From Acidobacteriota bacterium (lineage in GTDB: Bacteria; Acidobacteriota; Vicinamibacteria; Vicinamibacterales; UBA2999), in contig JADZCN010000121.1 in NCBI GenBank assembly GCA_020851565.1, forward strand, positions 33,938-97,937: 64,000 nt of DNA. Reading direction: 5' to 3'. Below, one piece after another: positions 59,844-64,000 of this stretch (position 1 is its first letter; each line of letters starts with the position of its first letter). Made by a program: the position numbers and the translations under genes. Under the pieces are notes generated by a model. The model did not search any database and was not told the DNA's origin. It saw only the letters and a list, made by a program, of their open reading frames with translations.

Positions 59844-61244
59844 GTGTCCCTAGTACCGCCGCCGGCGCCTGCGCCCGCCAGGGTCGCGGCCTCCCGGAAA
59901 CGGCACCGCCTGTTCTCGCCCCCGCGCGTGCTGGCGATGTCCATCGCGGGGCTCATCCTCGCGGGTGCGGCCCTTCTCTGGCTGCCGGTGTCCACGGCGC
60001 CAGGCCGCTCCACCTCGTTTCTCGACGCCCTCTTCACCGCCACGTCCGCCGTCTGCGTCACGGGCCTCATCGTCCAGGACACGCCGCAGCACTTCTCGTG
60101 GTTTGGCCATGCCGTGATCCTGCTGCTCATCCAGGCGGGCGGTCTCGGCTACATGACCATCTCCACCGTGCTGGCCGCGGCGCTCGGTCGGTCGGTCACC
60201 CTGCAGGAGCGCCTGAGCTTGCAGGAGGGGCTCAACGTGCAGGGGCTGGACGGCCTGCTGCGCTTCGCGCTCACCGTGCTGAAGCTGACGCTCTTCTTCG
60301 AGCTCGCCGGCGCAGCCGTGCTCGCCGCCAGGTGGTGGGGTGAGATGGGCGCGGGACCCGCCGCGTGGTACGGGCTCTTCCACGCGGTCTCCGCGTTCAA
60401 CAATGCCGGCTTCGCGCTGTGGAGCGACAACCTGATGCGCTTTCGCGGCGACGTGACCGTGAACCTGGTGGTCACGGCCCTCATCATCGCCGGGGGCCTC
60501 GGGTTCTTCGTCATCACCGAGCTGCTGCAGCGCAACCGACGGGTTCGGCTGTCGGTTCACACGCGGCTCGTCCTCCTCGCGACGACCGTGCTGCTCGTGC
60601 TGGGCACCGTGGCCATCTACGCGTTCGAAACCGGCAACCCGAGGACGCTCGCGGGCCTTCCGCGGCACGAGCAGTGGCTCGCCGCCTGGTTCCAGTCGGT
60701 CACGCCCAGGACGGCGGGCTTCAACACCATCGACTACGGCGCCATGACCGCACCCGCCCTGTTCCTGACGATGGCGCTGATGTTCATCGGCGCGTCGCCG
60801 GGGAGCACCGGCGGCGGCGTGAAGACCACGACGTTCAGCATCACCGTGGCCGCGCTCTGGGCCACCGTGCGCGGGGACGACGAGCCGCACGTGTTCAGGC
60901 GACGCCTGGGCCCGGACCTCGTGGCCCGCGCCTTCTTCGTGACCCTCATCGCGTTCCTGGTCCTCAACGCCGTGGCCGGGGTGATCCTCATCACCGAGCA
61001 GCGCGACCTGCTGCGGACACTCTTCGAGGCCACGTCCGCCTTCGGCACCGTGGGCCTCTCGATGGGCGAGAGCGGCGCGCCCGTGTCTCTCTCCGCGTTC
61101 TTCACGCCGATCGGGAAGCTGATGATGATCCTCATGATGTTCGTGGGCCGCCTCGGGCCGCTGACGCTCGCGTTCGCCCTTGCGCGGCGCGCGACGCTGC
61201 AGCCGCGGCTCCGCTATCCTGAAGGGAAGGTGCTGATTGGCTAA
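59844..61244 (+). CDS. trkH: Trk/Ktr potassium uptake channel subunit
   Basis: The 466-residue membrane protein has about ten helices in four M-P-M repeats. The four selectivity-filter loops are visible: SAVCVTGL, SAFNNAGF, TPRTAGFNT and SAFGTVGLS. This is the potassium-translocating subunit of TrkAH/KtrAB systems. The GTG at 59844 begins a basic N-terminus. The regulatory subunit gene follows, overlapping it by 8 bases. Confidence 0.93.
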   Translation: MSLVPPPAPAPARVAASRKRHRLFSPPRVLAMSIAGLILAGAALLWLPVSTAPGRSTSFLDALFTATSAVCVTGLIVQDTPQHFSWFGHAVILLLIQAGGLGYMTISTVLAAALGRSVTLQERLSLQEGLNVQGLDGLLRFALTVLKLTLFFELAGAAVLAARWWGEMGAGPAAWYGLFHAVSAFNNAGFALWSDNLMRFRGDVTVNLVVTALIIAGGLGFFVITELLQRNRRVRLSVHTRLVLLATTVLLVLGTVAIYAFETGNPRTLAGLPRHEQWLAAWFQSVTPRTAGFNTIDYGAMTAPALFLTMALMFIGASPGSTGGGVKTTTFSITVAALWATVRGDDEPHVFRRRLGPDLVARAFFVTLIAFLVLNAVAGVILITEQRDLLRTLFEATSAFGTVGLSMGESGAPVSLSAFFTPIGKLMMILMMFVGRLGPLTLAFALARRATLQPRLRYPEGKVLIG

Positions 61245-61923
61245 GCGCAGCTTCGCCGTGATTGGGCTCGGCCGCTTCGGCTCCGCCATCTCCACCACGC
61301 TCGCCGAGCTGGGCCACGACGTGATCGGCGTGGATGGCAACGAAGATCGCGTCAGGGCGCTCGCCGACGCCCTCACGCTGGCCGTCCAGCTCGACGCCAC
61401 CGACGAGAAGGCGCTCCTCAGGGCCGGCATCAAGGACGTGGACGTGGCCGTGGTCTCCATCGGCGAGAACATCGAGGCCAGCCTGCTGGTGGTCACGCTG
61501 CTGCGCGAGATCGGGATCAGGAACGTCATCGCCAAGGCGGTCACGCCGCTTCACGGGCGCATCCTCGAGAAGCTCGGCGTCTCGCGCGTGGTGTTCCCCG
61601 AGCGCGAGACGGCCATTCGCCTCGCGCACAGCCTCGTCATCCCCAACGTGCTCGACTACATCGAGCTCTCGGGCGAGTACTCCATCGTGGACGTGCCGGC
61701 ACCGCCGGATTTCTTCGGCAAGACCCTGAAGGAGATCGGCCTCCGTTCGCGGTTCGGCCTGACGACGATCGCCATCAAGCGCGCGACGAACACCAGCGAC
61801 GGCCCGGTGACCAACATCGCCCCCGGTCCCGACGACGTGGTGCGCGAGGGCGACGTGCTGTCGCTGCTCGGCAGCAACGAGCGACTGGGGCAACTCGATC
61901 GGATGCTGAAGACGAGGAAATAG
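61237..61923 (+). CDS. trkA: TrkA-family RCK potassium channel regulator
   Basis: The 228-residue protein has an RCK-N Rossmann domain (FAVIGLGRFGSAISTTLAE, VIGVDGN, VVSIGENIEAS) and an RCK-C domain (about 140-225). It binds NAD(H) or adenine nucleotides and gates TrkH. Its single RCK unit matches KtrA rather than the doubled E. coli TrkA. A TTG start at 61237 overlaps the trkH stop; GGGAAGG lies about 8 bases upstream. Confidence 0.93.
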   Translation: MAKRSFAVIGLGRFGSAISTTLAELGHDVIGVDGNEDRVRALADALTLAVQLDATDEKALLRAGIKDVDVAVVSIGENIEASLLVVTLLREIGIRNVIAKAVTPLHGRILEKLGVSRVVFPERETAIRLAHSLVIPNVLDYIELSGEYSIVDVPAPPDFFGKTLKEIGLRSRFGLTTIAIKRATNTSDGPVTNIAPGPDDVVREGDVLSLLGSNERLGQLDRMLKTRK

Positions 61924-61935
61924 GGGCGCGCCACG

Positions 61936-63648
61936 GTGGACGCACCGGTTTCTCCGCTGGCCCGTCTCACGCGCTCTCCATGGGCCGCGCTGGCGTTGTT
62001 CATCGGCCTCACGGTGGTGGCAACCTGGCCGCTGCTGCCCGGCCTTGGTAGAGACGTGCCGGGCGACTACGGGGACCCGCTGTTCGTCGCCTGGGCGATG
62101 GCCTGGGTGGCACACCGCCTCGGCGGCGCGCTCACCGGAGATCTCGAGGCGCTCCTCCACTTCTGGGACGCCAACCAGCTTCACCCCGAGCCATCCACGC
62201 TGGCGCTGTCGGATCACTTCATCGCGCAGGCCGTGCCGCTGGCCCCCGTGTACTGGCTCACCGGCAACCCGCTGCTGGTACTGGGCCTCGCCTACCTGGC
62301 CGCCTACGTGCTGTGCGGCTTCTGCACGTGGCTCCTGGTGCGGGAGGTGACGGGGTCTGCAGCGGCCGGCGTCCTGGCCGGCTGCACCTTCGCGTTCAAC
62401 CCGTTCTTCCTCGTCTGGGAGCTCTCGCACCTGCAGGTGATCTCCGCGTGGGGCATGCCGCTCGCGCTCTACGGGCTGCGCCGGTACTTCGAGCACGGGT
62501 CGCGCGCCGGCCTCTGGACCGGCGCCGCCGGCATCGTCCTGCTGAACCTGTGCGCGGGCTACTACATGCTGATGTTCCCGATGTTCGTGCTGCTCTACGC
62601 CGCGTGGGAGATCACGTCGCGCGGCTGGTGGGGGCGAGCGCGGATGTGGAGGGATCTGCTGGCCGCGGGCACGGCGGCGCTGCTGGCAACGGCGCCGTTC
62701 GTCTGGCCGTACATCCAGGCGCAGCGGCGCCTCGGCTTCGCACGCAGCGTGGACGAAACCACGCGGATGGCCGCGGCGGTCGAGGGCTACCTCGCCGGCA
62801 TGGAGCCGCTGATCATCCCCTTCGCGTTCGCGGGCCTGGCGCTGGCTGCGGGGGCGGCGATGCGGATCGGCGCCGCGCGCCGCTCGATGCCGCTGCTTGG
62901 TTTCGCGACCACCGGCGCGGCGCTCGCGTTCTGGTTGTCGCTGGGACCGGCGCCCTCCTGGGGTGGCGAGACCTACCCGGCGCTCGGGCTCTATGGCCTG
63001 CTCCAGGAGCACGTGCCGGGCATGGACGCGCTGCGCGTCACGTCGCGCTTCGGGATTGTCTTCCTCTTGTTCCTTGGCGTGCTCGCGGGCATGGGCGGGG
63101 CGCTCGTCGCGCGGCTGCCGAAGGCGGCGCCGCTCGTGGCGGCACTCGGTGTGGGCTCGATGCTGATGAACGCCCCCGCAACCTTCCCGCTCAATCAAGC
63201 CCTGACGCCGACAGTGGACGTGCGCCCGCCGGCACCGTATCTCACGCCGGGCAACACGCCGCCCGACGTCTATCGCTACCTGTCATCGCTCCCGCCGTCC
63301 ACGGTCGTGGCCGAGCTGCCCTTTACCGATCTCTGGTACAACACGCGCTACCTGTACTTCTCCACCTTCCACTGGCATCCCCTCGTCAACGGCTTCACGT
63401 CGTTCTTCCCGCCCGCCTACACCGAGCGCGCGCGCTGGCTCGTCAATCCGGTCCGCACCCCGGACGAGGCGTGGCGGGCGCTCGAGTCGGGGCAGGCCAC
63501 GCACGTCGTGGTCCATGCCGGGGCCTGGGACGCGGCCTACGTGCGGGAGCTGGATCGCTGGCTCACCACGCGCGGCGCGCGCAGTCATGGCGCCTTCGGC
63601 GGCGCGAGCGTCTACGAGATGCCGGGATTCTCATCGCAGCCGCGGTGA
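61936..63648 (+). CDS. Multi-pass membrane protein (possible lipid-linked glycosyltransferase, GT-C-like)
   Basis: The 570-residue protein has about ten to twelve hydrophobic segments. A first extracytoplasmic loop contains GDYGDPLFVAWAMAWVAH, followed by a region ending NQLHPEPSTLALSDHF. The C-terminal part (about 430-570) is soluble (STVVAELPFTDLWYNTRYLY). This layout resembles GT-C-type glycosyltransferases and YfhO-like proteins that use polyprenyl-linked sugars, but the diagnostic acidic motif was not pinned down. It starts 12 bases after trkA and may be co-transcribed. Confidence 0.65.
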   Translation: MDAPVSPLARLTRSPWAALALFIGLTVVATWPLLPGLGRDVPGDYGDPLFVAWAMAWVAHRLGGALTGDLEALLHFWDANQLHPEPSTLALSDHFIAQAVPLAPVYWLTGNPLLVLGLAYLAAYVLCGFCTWLLVREVTGSAAAGVLAGCTFAFNPFFLVWELSHLQVISAWGMPLALYGLRRYFEHGSRAGLWTGAAGIVLLNLCAGYYMLMFPMFVLLYAAWEITSRGWWGRARMWRDLLAAGTAALLATAPFVWPYIQAQRRLGFARSVDETTRMAAAVEGYLAGMEPLIIPFAFAGLALAAGAAMRIGAARRSMPLLGFATTGAALAFWLSLGPAPSWGGETYPALGLYGLLQEHVPGMDALRVTSRFGIVFLLFLGVLAGMGGALVARLPKAAPLVAALGVGSMLMNAPATFPLNQALTPTVDVRPPAPYLTPGNTPPDVYRYLSSLPPSTVVAELPFTDLWYNTRYLYFSTFHWHPLVNGFTSFFPPAYTERARWLVNPVRTPDEAWRALESGQATHVVVHAGAWDAAYVRELDRWLTTRGARSHGAFGGASVYEMPGFSSQPR

Positions 63649-63680
63649 GCGGCCAACCGCGGGCGTAGCCGTTCGCGCCA

Positions 63681-63698
63681 CCGGGGCTGAAGCCCCGG
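63681..63698. repeat. REP-like palindrome (intergenic copy)
   Basis: CCGGGGCT and AGCCCCGG flank a GA loop, the same design as the palindrome inside ggt at 34076-34097. Confidence 0.8.
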
Positions 63699-63727
63699 CG
63701 CGCCGCGGGGACGCCCGTACAAGAGGA

Positions 63728-63768
63728 AAGGCCACCGGCAGGTGCGCATGGCACCGGCCGATGGCCTT
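63728..63768. terminator. Long hairpin between convergent genes
   Basis: The 18 bases at 63728-63745 pair with 63751-63768 with two mismatches, around a GCATG loop. It lies between the membrane protein gene and the OmpA-type gene and could end transcription from both sides. Confidence 0.65.
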
Positions 63769-63806
63769 CTGGCGAACCTTCCGGCGGCCCCGTGAGGCCG
63801 CGCGCT

Positions 63807-64000
63807 CTACGCGAGCACCTTGATGACGACGCGGCGGTTCTGGGCGCGGCCGTCGCGGGTCTTGTTGTCGGCGGCGGGCTTCTCCTCGCCGTAGCTGATG
63901 GTGTTCATCTTGTGCAGCGGCACCTGGTGCTGCTGGTAGAGATAGCGCTTCACGGCCTCGGCGCGCTCCATGCCGAGCTGCTCGTTGTACTTCGCGTCGC
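63807..64000 (-). CDS. OmpA/Pal-family peptidoglycan-binding protein, C-terminal part
   Basis: The frame is open to the right edge, so only about 64 C-terminal residues are visible. They read YNEQLGMERAEAVKRYLY, ISYGEEKPAADNKT and GRAQNRRVVIKVLA, which is the end of an OmpA-like peptidoglycan-binding domain (NRRV motif). The N-terminal part and localisation signal lie outside the window. Confidence 0.9.
   Translation of the reverse strand, partial: DAKYNEQLGMERAEAVKRYLYQQHQVPLHKMNTISYGEEKPAADNKTRDGRAQNRRVVIKVLA

Overview
The window is about 64 kb of uniformly high-GC bacterial chromosome. The gene families point to Acidobacteriota, most likely class Vicinamibacteria. The pointers are a MacB/FtsX-type orphan permease of the acidobacterial ADOP kind, a TonB-type receptor with an N-terminal carboxypeptidase-regulatory-like domain, many secreted peptidases, M16 pairs, S9 peptidases and large secreted fibronectin-III (FN3) proteins. 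This assignment is inference from gene content. No rRNA, tRNA, CRISPR array, prophage or insertion sequence was seen. Genes are dense and no gene-free stretch exceeds 300 bases.

Layout. 0-3 kb: end of an FN3 protein, purE-purK and an NhaR-type LysR regulator. 3-8.4 kb: HtpX, an active/inactive M16 peptidase pair with two repeat arrays between the genes, and a BaiN/HI0933-type flavoprotein with an in-frame 10-bp minisatellite. 8.5-16.3 kb: secretome block with two tandem ADAM-like M12B metallopeptidases carrying FN3 repeats, then an S9 glutamyl-endopeptidase-like enzyme. 16.3-18.9 kb: inverted repeat array, MetF-like protein, M20 amidohydrolase and a small leaderless ORF. 19-24.7 kb: ECF sigma factor, anti-sigma factor with a helical-repeat C-terminus, a HExxH/beta-propeller/beta-barrel surface protein and a PrsW-type protease. 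24.7-35.4 kb: STAS protein, Tat-exported M42 peptidase, SelO, aminotransferase, flavin-fold protein, ADOP permease, NHL-repeat protein and gamma-glutamyltransferase. 35.4-42.9 kb: PIN-toxin remnant, another FN3/P-domain protein, a glycosyltransferase/Mur-ligase/glycosyltransferase group, and a pteridine-reductase-like SDR. 42.9-53.2 kb: TonB-type receptor, PAP2 phosphatase, unknown secreted protein, heterodimeric ABC exporter, nitrilase and an atypical Fic protein. 53.2-64 kb: SpoIIE-type phosphatase broken by one stop codon, GyrI-like protein, bisphosphate nucleotidase, PRPP synthetase-like protein, COG2187 kinase, anti-sigma-kinase-like protein, TrkH-TrkA, a multi-pass membrane protein and the end of an OmpA-type protein.

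Three themes stand out. First, the ECF locus combines a sigma factor, its membrane anti-sigma factor, a surface sensor/peptidase candidate and a PrsW protease, and so resembles a regulated-proteolysis envelope-stress circuit; a terminator-like hairpin splits it into two units. Second, short repeats and palindromes are unusually common, and three of them are translated: in the flavoprotein, in gamma-glutamyltransferase, and in the predicted signal peptide of an M16 protein. Third, several genes have a good -10 box only 6-9 bases before the start codon, which suggests frequent leaderless transcription.
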